From the NCBI GenBank assembly GCA_031269165.1, contig JAISZQ010000182.1, positions 1 through 11,129 of the forward strand: a stretch of 11,129 nucleotides of DNA, read 5' to 3'. Each line of letters begins with the position of its first letter. The first letter of the stretch is position 1. Of this stretch, positions 1-5,926 are shown one piece after another. The position numbers and the translations under genes were made by a program. The notes under the pieces are model-generated. The model was not told the DNA's origin, did not search any database, and saw nothing but the letters and a program-made list of their open reading frames with translations. Source of the DNA: Spirochaetaceae bacterium (GTDB lineage: Bacteria > Spirochaetota > Spirochaetia > Treponematales > Breznakiellaceae).

Positions 1-404
1 AGAATATCAATGTCCGTTTTCAAAATGTTCTTCTCGTCATAAATAGGCACCCGCTGGTAAGCGCGCTTCAGGCCGTATTTGGGGAATTTTTTCCACAGGC
101 GGGCGGCGATAAGGGTTTCAATGAGCGCCCCCATGGAACGGTTCAGCCCGCCGACATTTTTGCTCACCCGGTCCACGCTCGCCTCCAGTTTTTTGATGTC
201 GTTATCCATTCTTTTGATAATTCGGTCGTTTTCCATCCGTTGCTCTTTGATGAGCCGATCGTTTTCCGCCCGTTGCGCTTCGATGAGATTGGCGAGTTCC
301 GCATGCCGCCGGTCGGCCTCTTTGGATAACTCCTGCATTGTCAGCCAGACCTTCTCAAAGGTCAGGCCTCTTGCGGCCTCGGCCGCTTCTTGAACCGTCA
401 TCAT
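1..404 (-). CDS. Coiled-coil DUF3782-like / PD-(D/E)XK nuclease-like protein, N-terminal part
   Basis: This gene reads leftwards and is cut by the window edge, so only 134 complete codons of its N-terminus are visible. The start is an ATG doublet (404 and 401) with a strong GGAGG at 413-417, eight bases upstream. Residues about 25-85 are highly charged and heptad-like, with an imperfect internal repeat around the two NDR-[LI]-IK motifs, so a long coiled coil is expected. Next come a conserved-looking LNRSMG stretch (residues 87-92), a basic patch, and YDE...TDIDIL at the truncated end. In DUF3782-like proteins common in treponemes and cyanobacteria, this layout precedes a PD-(D/E)XK nuclease-type fold, in which the Asp of the DID motif would be a metal ligand. 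The remaining active-site residues lie outside the window, so nuclease activity is inference. It is transcribed divergently from the permease. Confidence 0.7.
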   Translation of the reverse strand, partial: MMTVQEAAEAARGLTFEKVWLTMQELSKEADRRHAELANLIEAQRAENDRLIKEQRMENDRIIKRMDNDIKKLEASVDRVSKNVGGLNRSMGALIETLIAARLWKKFPKYGLKRAYQRVPIYDEKNILKTDIDI

Positions 405-429
405 TGTTTCGTCCTCCGTAAACACGCAA

Positions 430-469
430 TTGAGCGTGTTTCAAAACTACAGTTTTGGAACACGCTCAA
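430..469. repeat. Near-perfect 19-bp-arm inverted repeat between divergent genes
   Basis: The left arm (430-448) and right arm (451-469) are reverse complements except at one position (T441 against G458), which would be a G-U pair in RNA. Only two bases separate the arms. No T run follows on either strand, so it is not a standard intrinsic terminator. It starts 26 bases upstream of the minus-strand ATG and ends just before a possible -10 box for the plus-strand gene. It could be an operator, a cruciform or a compact repeat element. The arm begins GAGCGTGTT, which resembles the GAGCCTGTT repeat ends elsewhere in the window. Confidence 0.7.
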
Positions 470-493
470 ACGTTACTGTTCCCTCAATATAAT
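465..493 (+). promoter_or_regulatory. Possible promoter of the permease gene
   Basis: A perfect TATAAT sits at 488-493. The -35 position at 17-bp spacing reads CTCAAA (465-470), only three of six matches to consensus, and overlaps the right arm of the hairpin. Transcription would start near 500 and leave a leader of about 80 bases before the permease start. I see no recognisable riboswitch in that leader. The -10 is good but the -35 is weak, so the call is tentative. Confidence 0.35.
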
Positions 494-582
494 CATTTTT
501 TGGCTCGGCGGCAAGAGCATTCCCCCGGAAAGGAGGCGAGGCCCCTGTATTAAACCCAAAAAAGGTGATACCATCAGTCTCC

Positions 583-1392
583 ATGCCGTTCAGAAATACC
601 GAAAACACCAACCCCCGGCTTTCAGTCGAAGCAAACCCGCAGGGTTTGCGGCCGCATCGACGGGAAGCCCCGCGCTTTTTGCTCGTGTTCTTGTTGCTCG
701 TCCTCTGGCAGACGGTAAGCGGCCTCGGGCTCGTGCCCCCTTACATGCTGCCCTCGCCCCTCCGCATTGTCCGTGCCCTGGCACACGACCTCCCGCTGTT
801 GGCGCGGCATACCGGGATAACGCTCCTTGAGACGACGGCGGGACTTTCGCTTTCGCTGGCGGCCTCCTTCGTGCTGGCCATCCTCATGGACAACGCCGCC
901 TTCTTGCGTAAGCAACTCATGCCCATCCTCCTATTCACGCAAACCGTGCCCACCATCGCCCTCGCCCCCCTCCTCGTCCTCTGGCTTGGCTACGGCGCGA
1001 GCCCCAAAATCGCCCTCGTCTTCATCACCTGCTTCTTCCCGCTGACCGTCGGACTCCTCGGCGGCTTCCAAAGCACCGACGAAGACGCCGTCCAACTCCT
1101 CAAATCAATGGGCGCGACCAAACGGCACCTTTACCGCTACCTCAAACTCCCGTCAAGCCTCCCCAGCTTTTTCTCCGGCCTCCGCATCGCCGGGTCCTAC
1201 GCCATCATCGCCGCCGTCGTCGCCGAATGGCTGGGCGGAAACTCCGGCCTCGGCGTCTACATGATCCGCGTCCGCAAATCCTACGCCTTCGACAAAATGT
1301 TCGCCGTAATCCTCCTCACCGCAGCGCTGAGCCTTCTCCTCATGCGAGCCATCGAAGCCCTGGAAAAACGCGCGCTCCGCTGGAAAGACTGA
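583..1392 (+). CDS. ABC transporter permease, SsuC/TauC/ThiX type (BPD_transp_1)
   Basis: This is an inner-membrane permease of a binding-protein-dependent importer. Counted from an upstream in-frame GTG at 565, about six hydrophobic segments lie near residues 37-56, 85-108, 117-141, 147-167, 203-223 and 244-262. The ATPase-contacting EAA loop spans about 174-210, with the typical A...GA...LP...P...GLR spacing and AE at 220-221. The family imports sulfonates, taurine, nitrate or thiamine precursors; the substrate cannot be read from this subunit. I chose ATG 583 because an AAGGTGAT sequence lies 13 bases upstream; GTG 565 is possible. The first 35 residues are low-complexity and include the translation of a perfect short hairpin (631-649), so the N-terminus may be repeat-derived. 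No ATPase or substrate-binding protein gene is present in the window. Confidence 0.88.
   Translation: MPFRNTENTNPRLSVEANPQGLRPHRREAPRFLLVFLLLVLWQTVSGLGLVPPYMLPSPLRIVRALAHDLPLLARHTGITLLETTAGLSLSLAASFVLAILMDNAAFLRKQLMPILLFTQTVPTIALAPLLVLWLGYGASPKIALVFITCFFPLTVGLLGGFQSTDEDAVQLLKSMGATKRHLYRYLKLPSSLPSFFSGLRIAGSYAIIAAVVAEWLGGNSGLGVYMIRVRKSYAFDKMFAVILLTAALSLLLMRAIEALEKRALRWKD
631..649. repeat. Perfect triloop hairpin inside the permease N-terminus
   Basis: GCAAACCC (631-638) and GGGTTTGC (642-649) pair perfectly around the three-base loop GCA. The core ACCC-GCA-GGGT is the same hairpin head found in array unit 2 near 5080-5091. The hairpin lies within the 5' coding part of the permease, upstream of its first membrane segment. 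Confidence 0.6.
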
Positions 1393-1414
1393 CCCGGCTA
1401 CCCTGTTAAGAATA

Positions 1415-1783
1415 AGAGCCTGTTCAAAAACCCCGCGAGACGCAAGCCTCCGCTGTGATTCGGGGGCGGGGCATCCGTTAGGATGCCTCGGGGGTGGCCT
1501 ACAACCCTCAACATCCTGTTTCGGGTTTCCGGCCGGGGTGTGGCACACCTACGGTGTGCTTCGGTAATGCGTCCATCCGTGGACGCTTGGGGTACGCCCA
1601 CAAAACCATGCACCGCATGGTTTTGTCCCCGCAGAGGGGGTAGCGGAGGACGGCTCAAACCATTGCGGGGTATCCCTTGCAATGGTTTGAGCTTGGCCGG
1701 AGCGAGGGGGAGACGCGGCAAATTGCCGATCCCCCTTTTTCTGGGGTTTTTAACAGGCTTTGAAAAGATTCTGAACAGGCTCT
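1415..1783. mobile_element. Gene-free element with inverted ends and multiple hairpins (MITE/REP-like)
   Basis: The left end AGAGCCTGTTCAAAAACCCC (1415-1434) is matched in reverse at the right by GGGGTTTTT-AACAGGCT (1743-1759) and again by TGAACAGGCTCT (1772-1783), so the right end looks duplicated. Between them are perfect hairpins: 1470-1476/1481-1487, 1543-1549/1553-1559, 1569-1575/1580-1586, 1601-1611/1615-1625 and 1653-1666/1679-1692. No convincing gene fits the roughly 430 bases between the permease and pyrI; the open frames there are repeat translations. The inverted ends suggest a non-autonomous mobile element, but I cannot define a target-site duplication. Confidence 0.55.
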
Positions 1784-1816
1784 AAGCATCGGCAACCCTG
1801 TTGCCGCGACTTCCCT
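1461..1816. repeat. Palindromic repeat modules shared with the pyrC insertion
   Basis: Three modules here recur, in the same order and inverted orientation, inside pyrC. The first is CGGGGGCGGGGCATCC with its hairpin partner GGATGCC (1461-1487). The second is GTCCCCGC-GAGGGGG (about 1625-1640). The third is the hairpin CGGCAAC-cct-GTTGCCG followed by CGACTTCCC (1790-1815). In pyrC they occupy about 130 bases; here about 355, the difference being extra hairpins between modules 1 and 2 and between 2 and 3. The last module lies outside the inverted ends of the 1415-1783 element, so the two structures are interleaved. Confidence 0.6.
1706..1740 (+). terminator. Possible rho-independent terminator upstream of pyrI
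   Basis: GGGGGA (1706-1711) pairs with TCCCCC (1730-1735) and encloses the inner palindrome CGGCAA-A-TTGCCG (1716-1728). TTTTT follows at 1736-1740. The arrangement fits termination of read-through from the permease before the pyrI promoter. It sits within a repeat element, so the terminator role may be incidental. Confidence 0.45.
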
Positions 1817-1875
1817 ACCCGCGATGCCTCAAAATGAATGGCGCGACATTCTGCTCGTGATGGTTCGCGGTGAAC

Positions 1876-1904
1876 TTGTAACTCGTATCTTTCCCCGTTA
1901 TACT
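1876..1904 (+). promoter_or_regulatory. Sigma70-type promoter of the pyrI-pyrC-pyrF operon
   Basis: TTGTAA (1876-1881) and TATACT (1899-1904) are separated by exactly 17 bases. Transcription should start near 1910-1912, while the pyrI ATG is at 1914, so the mRNA would have almost no leader. No PyrR-type or attenuator leader is therefore possible from this promoter. The GGGGGA between the -10 box and the ATG is either discriminator sequence or a poor ribosome-binding site. Confidence 0.6.
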
Positions 1905-1913
1905 GGGGGACAT

Positions 1914-2348
1914 ATGTTAAACATAACCAAAATCAAGAACGGTGTGGTCATCGATCACATCAAGGCGGGCCAGGGGATACGCATATTCAACTGGCTGGGC
2001 CTCGACAAGGCGCACTATACGACGGCGTTTGTGGTAAACGCCTCGTCCACCGTGATGGGACGCAAGGATCTCATCAAAGTCGACAACCATATCGACATAA
2101 ATTTCGACTTGTTGGCACTCATCGACCCGAACATCACCGTGAACATCATCGAGAACGAGGTCATCACCGAAAAATACCAACTGAAACTGCCTGAGCGCGT
2201 GGAAAACATCCTCAAATGCAAAAACCCGCGCTGCATTACCTCGACGGAGAGTTACATCCCGCACATTTTCCGACTCGTCAACGCGGAAAAGCGGATTTAT
2301 CGTTGCGAATACTGCGACGAAAGCGCCGGGCTGGGCGACATTAGGTAG
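1914..2348 (+). CDS. pyrI: Aspartate carbamoyltransferase regulatory chain (PyrI)
   Basis: This is the nucleotide-binding regulatory subunit that pairs with catalytic PyrB chains in class-B aspartate transcarbamoylase, the committed step of UMP synthesis. The 144-residue protein has the usual length. The N-terminal allosteric domain contains NGVVIDHI (9-16) and MGRKDLIKV (48-56), regions that bind CTP/ATP in the E. coli protein. The C-terminal zinc domain keeps all four cysteines, C102, C107, C131 and C134. An open frame extends upstream to 1824, but ATG 1914 matches the family start and lies just after the promoter. There is no pyrB on either side within the window, so the catalytic subunit must be encoded elsewhere. 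The stop is five bases before pyrC. Confidence 0.95.
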   Translation: MLNITKIKNGVVIDHIKAGQGIRIFNWLGLDKAHYTTAFVVNASSTVMGRKDLIKVDNHIDINFDLLALIDPNITVNIIENEVITEKYQLKLPERVENILKCKNPRCITSTESYIPHIFRLVNAEKRIYRCEYCDESAGLGDIR

Positions 2349-2353
2349 CAACG

Positions 2354-3811
2354 ATGAAAACCGTATACACCAACTTTCGAATCGTTGACGCGGAACGCGA
2401 TGTCGAGGGGGCCCTCGTTGTCGAGGACGGCCTTATCAAGACCATCATCCCGGCAGAACAGGCGGAAAGTACAGATGAAAGCGCGGCAGAAAGCCGCCAA
2501 CTCCTCTTCGAGTTAGCCGGGGCGGGCCGTTTTATCGACGGCGCGAAACTGAAAGACCCCGCGTCGCGCGAGTTGCCCGTTATTCTTCCGTCGTTCATCG
2601 ACCTCCACGCGCACTTCCGCGACCCCGGCACCCCAGCCCTCGGCGTTCTCCTGAAGGAGACCCTCGAATCCGCGTCCCTTGCCGCCGTGAAGGGGGGCTA
2701 CACGACCCTCGTCTGTATGGCGAACACCAACCCCGTCATCGACACGCTTGCCGCCGCCGCCGCGCTCAAGGCCCGCTCCGATGCCCTCGGCCTCATCGAC
2801 CTCTACCCGGCGATGTCCCTCACCAAAGGCATGGAGGGCCGAGCGCTCTCCGAGATTGCCGAACTTGCCTCGTTGCGTCATGTGGGGGGAAGTCGCGGCA
2901 ACGGTGTTGCCGAACCCCCTGCCTCCAGCCCACCGCTTGCGCTTAGGGGCTTACGGCACCCCCCTCAGCGGGGGACAACCCCAAGGCATCCTTTGGATGC
3001 CCCGCCCCCGAAACCCGGCGCGGGACTTATGCCCTGTGTCTTGATGCTCTCCGAAGACGGAAAAGACGTGGCGGACGACGATCTCCTCGTGAAGGCCTTC
3101 CGCGCCGCCGCCCAAGCGGGTGTCCCCGTCTCCTGTCACTGCGACCGGGACGGCGAGAACGCCGCGACCGCCCGTGTCCTCCGGCTGGCCCAAGAAACCG
3201 GCGCCCGCGTCCATATCGCCCACGTGTCCACCAAAGAAGCGGTAGCAATGGTCGCGGCCGCCAAACGGGAATGTCCCGGCCAGATCACCGCCGAGGCTAC
3301 ACCGCACCACTTCTTTCTCACCGATAAACGGGCGGACGAACTGGGACGGGACACCTTTGGCAAGGTCGCCCCGCCGCTTCGGAGCGAGGCCGACCGGGAA
3401 GCCGTCCTCGAAGCCCTTCTCGAAGGCCCCCTGCACGGCATCGACGCGATCGCCACCGACCACGCCCCGCACACCGATGCCGACAAAGAAGCCGGTGCGC
3501 CGGGCTTTTCCGGCCTCGAAACCGCGTTTGCCGTTGCCGGTACCGCGATCGTCTCAAGCGGCGAAAGCGACCTCTGCCATCTGAGCCGCCTCCTGTCCGC
3601 AACCCCCGCCCGTATCCTCGGCCTCGACGACCGGGGCACCCTGGAAAGCGGAAAACGCGCCGACTTGGTGATCGTGAACCCCGACACACGCTGGACAGTC
3701 GACAGGGCTGTGTTCCGGAGCCGGGGGAAAAACACCCCGTTTGACGGCTGGGAACTTTCCGGCCTCGTTCTCGCCACCATCTTAGGCGGGAACATCGTTT
3801 ATGAAAGGTGA
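2354..3811 (+). CDS. pyrC: Dihydroorotase with in-frame repeat-derived insertion (PyrC)
   Basis: This enzyme cyclises N-carbamoyl-aspartate to dihydroorotate, step three of UMP synthesis. Class I dihydroorotase features are intact: metal-binding HxH in DLHAHFRDPG (H85, H87), ANTNPVID (123-130), HIAHVSTKE, ATPHHFFLTD, and IATDHAPHT with the catalytic Asp. It ends in the amidohydrolase motif GTLESGKRADLVIV. The protein is 485 residues, against about 425-435 for the family. The excess is largely residues about 177-226, a Gly/Pro/Arg-rich stretch between ELASLRH and CVLMLSEDG, where relatives have only a few residues before SDDG. That stretch is encoded by palindromic repeat DNA (2885-3019). A smaller extra segment lies near residues 34-55. 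The frame is open throughout, so the gene is probably functional. It sits between pyrI and pyrF in one operon. Confidence 0.94.
   Translation: MKTVYTNFRIVDAERDVEGALVVEDGLIKTIIPAEQAESTDESAAESRQLLFELAGAGRFIDGAKLKDPASRELPVILPSFIDLHAHFRDPGTPALGVLLKETLESASLAAVKGGYTTLVCMANTNPVIDTLAAAAALKARSDALGLIDLYPAMSLTKGMEGRALSEIAELASLRHVGGSRGNGVAEPPASSPPLALRGLRHPPQRGTTPRHPLDAPPPKPGAGLMPCVLMLSEDGKDVADDDLLVKAFRAAAQAGVPVSCHCDRDGENAATARVLRLAQETGARVHIAHVSTKEAVAMVAAAKRECPGQITAEATPHHFFLTDKRADELGRDTFGKVAPPLRSEADREAVLEALLEGPLHGIDAIATDHAPHTDADKEAGAPGFSGLETAFAVAGTAIVSSGESDLCHLSRLLSATPARILGLDDRGTLESGKRADLVIVNPDTRWTVDRAVFRSRGKNTPFDGWELSGLVLATILGGNIVYER
2885..3019. repeat. Palindromic repeat element inserted in frame in pyrC
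   Basis: The stretch contains perfect hairpins at 2896-2902/2906-2912 (loop GGT), 2960-2964/2970-2974 (C5/G5) and 2985-2991/2995-3001 (GGCATCC/GGATGCC, loop TTT). Read on the minus strand it matches modules of the non-coding element upstream of pyrI, including CGGGGGCGGGGCATCC and GTTGCCGCGACTTCCC. It interrupts the dihydroorotase family sequence by about 50 codons without a stop or frameshift. The situation resembles Rickettsia palindromic elements that insert in frame into genes. Exact borders are uncertain by a few bases. Confidence 0.75.
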
Positions 3812-3820
3812 GCAGCCTCA

Positions 3821-4726
3821 ATGATGAAGCAAGACCGTTCTGTACCATTGAACATGGACGCGCTCTTTGAGGCCGTGCGGGACAAGGGCCCGGTCTGTGT
3901 CGGCCTCGATACCGCGCTGGAATACCTGCCCCCCATTATCGGGGACAAGGGTCCCGCCGCCGCGATACTCGCCTACAACAAGGCCGTGATTGACGCGACC
4001 GTGGACGTATGCGCCTGTTATAAAGTACAAATCGCCTACTACGAGGCACGGGGCATCGACGGCCTTGCCGCCTACCGCGACACGTTGCGCTACATCAAGG
4101 CACGGGGAGCCCTGAGCATCGCGGACGTAAAACGCGGCGACATCGCCGATACCGCCGTCCAGTACGCCAAAGCCCACTTTTCAGGCGACTTCGAGGCCGA
4201 TTTTGTGACGCTTTCCCCCTACATGGGCATGGACACGATCGACCCGTGGCTTGTCTACGCGACAAGTGCCGGGAAAGGCGCGTTTGTACTGCTCCACACC
4301 TCAAACGGGGGTGCCCGCGACTTTGAACGGGCGGAACTGAAAGACGGCCGTCCCCTCTACTGCGCCGTTGCGGACAACCTGTCGGCATTGGCGGAAAAGA
4401 CCGCCGGAAAACACGGCTACGGCGCGTTTGGGGCCGTCGTCGGCTGTACCGTCCGCACCGAAGCCGCCGCGATTCGGGAACAGTGCCGTCCCCTCTTCTT
4501 TCTCATCCCCGGCTACGGCGCCCAAGGCGGCAACGCGAAAGACGTGGCGGCCCTTCTCCAAAACGGCAACGGCGGTATCGTCAACGCCTCCCGTTCCATC
4601 CTCTGCGCGTGGAAAACCCACGTGGACGGCGGGCAAACCTTTGAAGCCGCCGCCCAAGCCGCCCGCAACGCGACAACCCTCATGCGAAACGCGCTCCGCG
4701 AACACAGCCCCCTCGACACCCCGTAA
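3821..4726 (+). CDS. pyrF: Orotidine 5'-phosphate decarboxylase, type 2 (PyrF)
   Basis: This enzyme decarboxylates OMP to UMP, the last step of de novo pyrimidine synthesis. The 301-residue protein matches the longer type 2 family (about 270-310 residues) rather than the 230-residue E. coli type. Visible motifs are VGLD (27-30), YKVQ with K68, the catalytic ADVKRGDI with D102, K104 and D107, the phosphate-binding IPGYGAQGG (229-237) and NASRSI (255-260). The start is an ATG doublet at 3821/3824. The Shine-Dalgarno-like AAGGTGAG (3805-3812) overlaps the pyrC stop codon, which favours translational coupling. It is the last plus-strand gene before the repeat array; no pyrK, pyrD or pyrE follows. 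Confidence 0.95.
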   Translation: MMKQDRSVPLNMDALFEAVRDKGPVCVGLDTALEYLPPIIGDKGPAAAILAYNKAVIDATVDVCACYKVQIAYYEARGIDGLAAYRDTLRYIKARGALSIADVKRGDIADTAVQYAKAHFSGDFEADFVTLSPYMGMDTIDPWLVYATSAGKGAFVLLHTSNGGARDFERAELKDGRPLYCAVADNLSALAEKTAGKHGYGAFGAVVGCTVRTEAAAIREQCRPLFFLIPGYGAQGGNAKDVAALLQNGNGGIVNASRSILCAWKTHVDGGQTFEAAAQAARNATTLMRNALREHSPLDTP

Positions 4727-4770
4727 CGTTCGCCTAAAATAGCACGTAAGTATTCGTTATTTCCACGCCT

Positions 4771-4827
4771 AAGAGCCTGTTCAAAAACCCTGCGAGACGC
4801 AAAGCGGCGAAGCAATCCAGACGGGGG
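4771..4827. repeat. Repeat fragment downstream of pyrF
   Basis: Positions 4771-4801 repeat 1414-1444 (the left end of the element after the permease) at 30 of 31 positions, then switch to AGCGGCGAAGCAATCCAGAC, the internal part of the hairpin array unit. It is a junction between two repeat families, 45 bases after the pyrF stop. No terminator is visible between 4727 and 4910. Confidence 0.6.
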
Positions 4828-4868
4828 GTGCGCTTCGTGCGAATTGAAAATGGTAAATGAATGAAATG
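4828..4868 (+). repeat. AT-rich left flank of the hairpin array
   Basis: A GCGAATTGAAAATGGTAAAT-like AT-rich stretch stands out from GC-rich surroundings. A related sequence in the opposite orientation lies at 5880-5926, at the far side of the array. The two may mark the edges of one inserted block. Confidence 0.45.
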
Positions 4869-4877
4869 AGGGTTAAC

Positions 4878-4903
4878 CGCGGATTGCGCGGATTTTCGCG
4901 GAT
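4878..4903 (+). repeat. Three near-helical-phase CGCGGAT repeats
   Basis: CGCGGAT occurs at 4878, 4887 and 4897, spaced 9 and 10 bases, immediately before the first array unit. The spacing places the copies close to the same face of the helix. This may be a protein-binding site or simply the start of the dispersed repeat; the sequence does not decide. Confidence 0.4.
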
Positions 4904-4911
4904 AAGAGGTT

Positions 4912-5815
4912 GTCATTGCGAGCCGCGAAACGGCGAAGCAATCCAGACGGAGAAGGCCCTCACGCTAGATTGCTTCGCTCAGCAATGTGCCGCCCGCTCG
5001 CAATGACGATGGGCTTGCTCGCAATGACAGGACGGGGGTTGTCATTGCGAGTCGCGAAGCGGGGCTCGTCATTGCGAACCCGCAGGGTGAAGCAATCCAG
5101 ACGGAGAGGCCCTCGCACTGGATTGCTTCGCTCGGCAATGTGCCGCCCGCTCGCAATGACGGGGGGCTTGCCCGCAGTGACGGGACGGGGGTTGTCATTG
5201 CGAACCCGAAGGGTGAAGCAATCCAGACGGAGAGGCCCTCGCACTGGACTGCTTCGCTTCGCTCGCAATGACGGGGGGACTTGCCCGGCAATGACGGGGC
5301 GGGGGTTGTCATTGCGAGTCGCGAAGCGGCGAAGCAATCCAGACGGGGGAGGCCCTCGCACTGGACTGCTTCGCTCGGCAATGTGCCGCCCGCTCGCAAT
5401 GACGGGGGGCTTGCTCGCAATGACAGGACGAGGGTTGTCATTGTGAGTCGCGAAGCGACGAAGCAATCTAGACGGAGAAGGCCCTCGCACTGGATTGCTT
5501 CGCTTCGCTCGAAATGTCGGGGGGTTTGCTCGCAGTGACGGGGCGAGGGTTGTCATTGCGAGCCGCGAAGCGGCCCTGTCATTGCGAACCCGAAGGGTGA
5601 AGCAATCTAGACGGAGAGGCCCTCGCACTGGACTGCTTCGCTCGGCAATGTGCCGCCCGCTCGCAATGACGGGCCGCTCGCTCGCAGTGACGAAGCGGGG
5701 GTTGTCATTGCGAGCCGCGAAGCGGCGAAGCAATCCAGACGGAGAGGCCCTCGCACTGGACTGCTTCGCTCGGCAATGTGCCGCCCGCTCGCAATGACGT
5801 GGCTCGCTCGCAATA
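4912..5815. repeat. Seven-unit hairpin repeat array between pyrF and queA
   Basis: Units begin at 4912, 5041, 5194, 5308, 5437, 5552 and 5704, with lengths of about 129, 153, 114, 129, 115, 152 and 112 bases. Each starts GTCATTGCGA (with one substitution at 5437) and most contain GAAGCAATCCAGAC and end CGCTCGCAATGAC. The outer CATTGCGAG/CTCGCAATG and inner GCAATCCAG/CTGGATTGC pairs can fold each unit into a long stem. Units 2 and 6 carry an additional nested head. This family is known as a dispersed repeat in several bacterial groups. The long open frames across it, up to 299 codons on the minus strand, translate into repetitive Arg/Ser-rich peptides and are not credible genes. The array sits between convergent genes. 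Confidence 0.85.
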
Positions 5816-5879
5816 CCTGCCGTGGGGGCGAGGCGGGTGCGGGGCGGGCGCGCTCGCAATCACGGCGCGTTCTGCCACC

Positions 5880-5926
5880 ATCATTTTCCATTATCCATTT
5901 ATCATTTTCCATTCGCGCGGAGCGCG
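5880..5926 (-). repeat. AT-rich right flank of the hairpin array
   Basis: ATCATTTTCCATT occurs twice (about 5880-5892 and 5901-5913). In reverse complement the stretch resembles the left flank at 4828-4868. It begins directly at the queA stop codon, so the queA 3' end abuts repeat DNA. No intrinsic terminator for the minus-strand operon is visible here. Confidence 0.45.

Noticed and set aside
79..393. Plus-strand open frame of 104 codons
   Set aside because: It is the shadow of the minus-strand coiled-coil gene, which has a good ribosome-binding site and family-like sequence.
494..582. Riboswitch (for example TPP) upstream of the ThiX-type permease
   Set aside because: I looked for the conserved TPP core motifs and did not find them; the leader is too short for a full aptamer.
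1398..1785. Small genes in the permease-pyrI gap
   Set aside because: The open frames on both strands are translations of hairpin-rich repeat DNA without supported starts.
1824..1913. Earlier start for pyrI at 1824
   Set aside because: The extra 30 residues match nothing in PyrI proteins, and the segment contains the likely promoter.
4912..5815. CRISPR-like array
   Set aside because: The units are 112-153 bases, palindromic throughout and have no unique spacers; no cas genes are present.
4960..5859. Long open frames (up to 299 codons) across the hairpin array on both strands
   Set aside because: They are translations of near-identical palindromic units, open in several frames, with repeating peptides and no ribosome-binding site.
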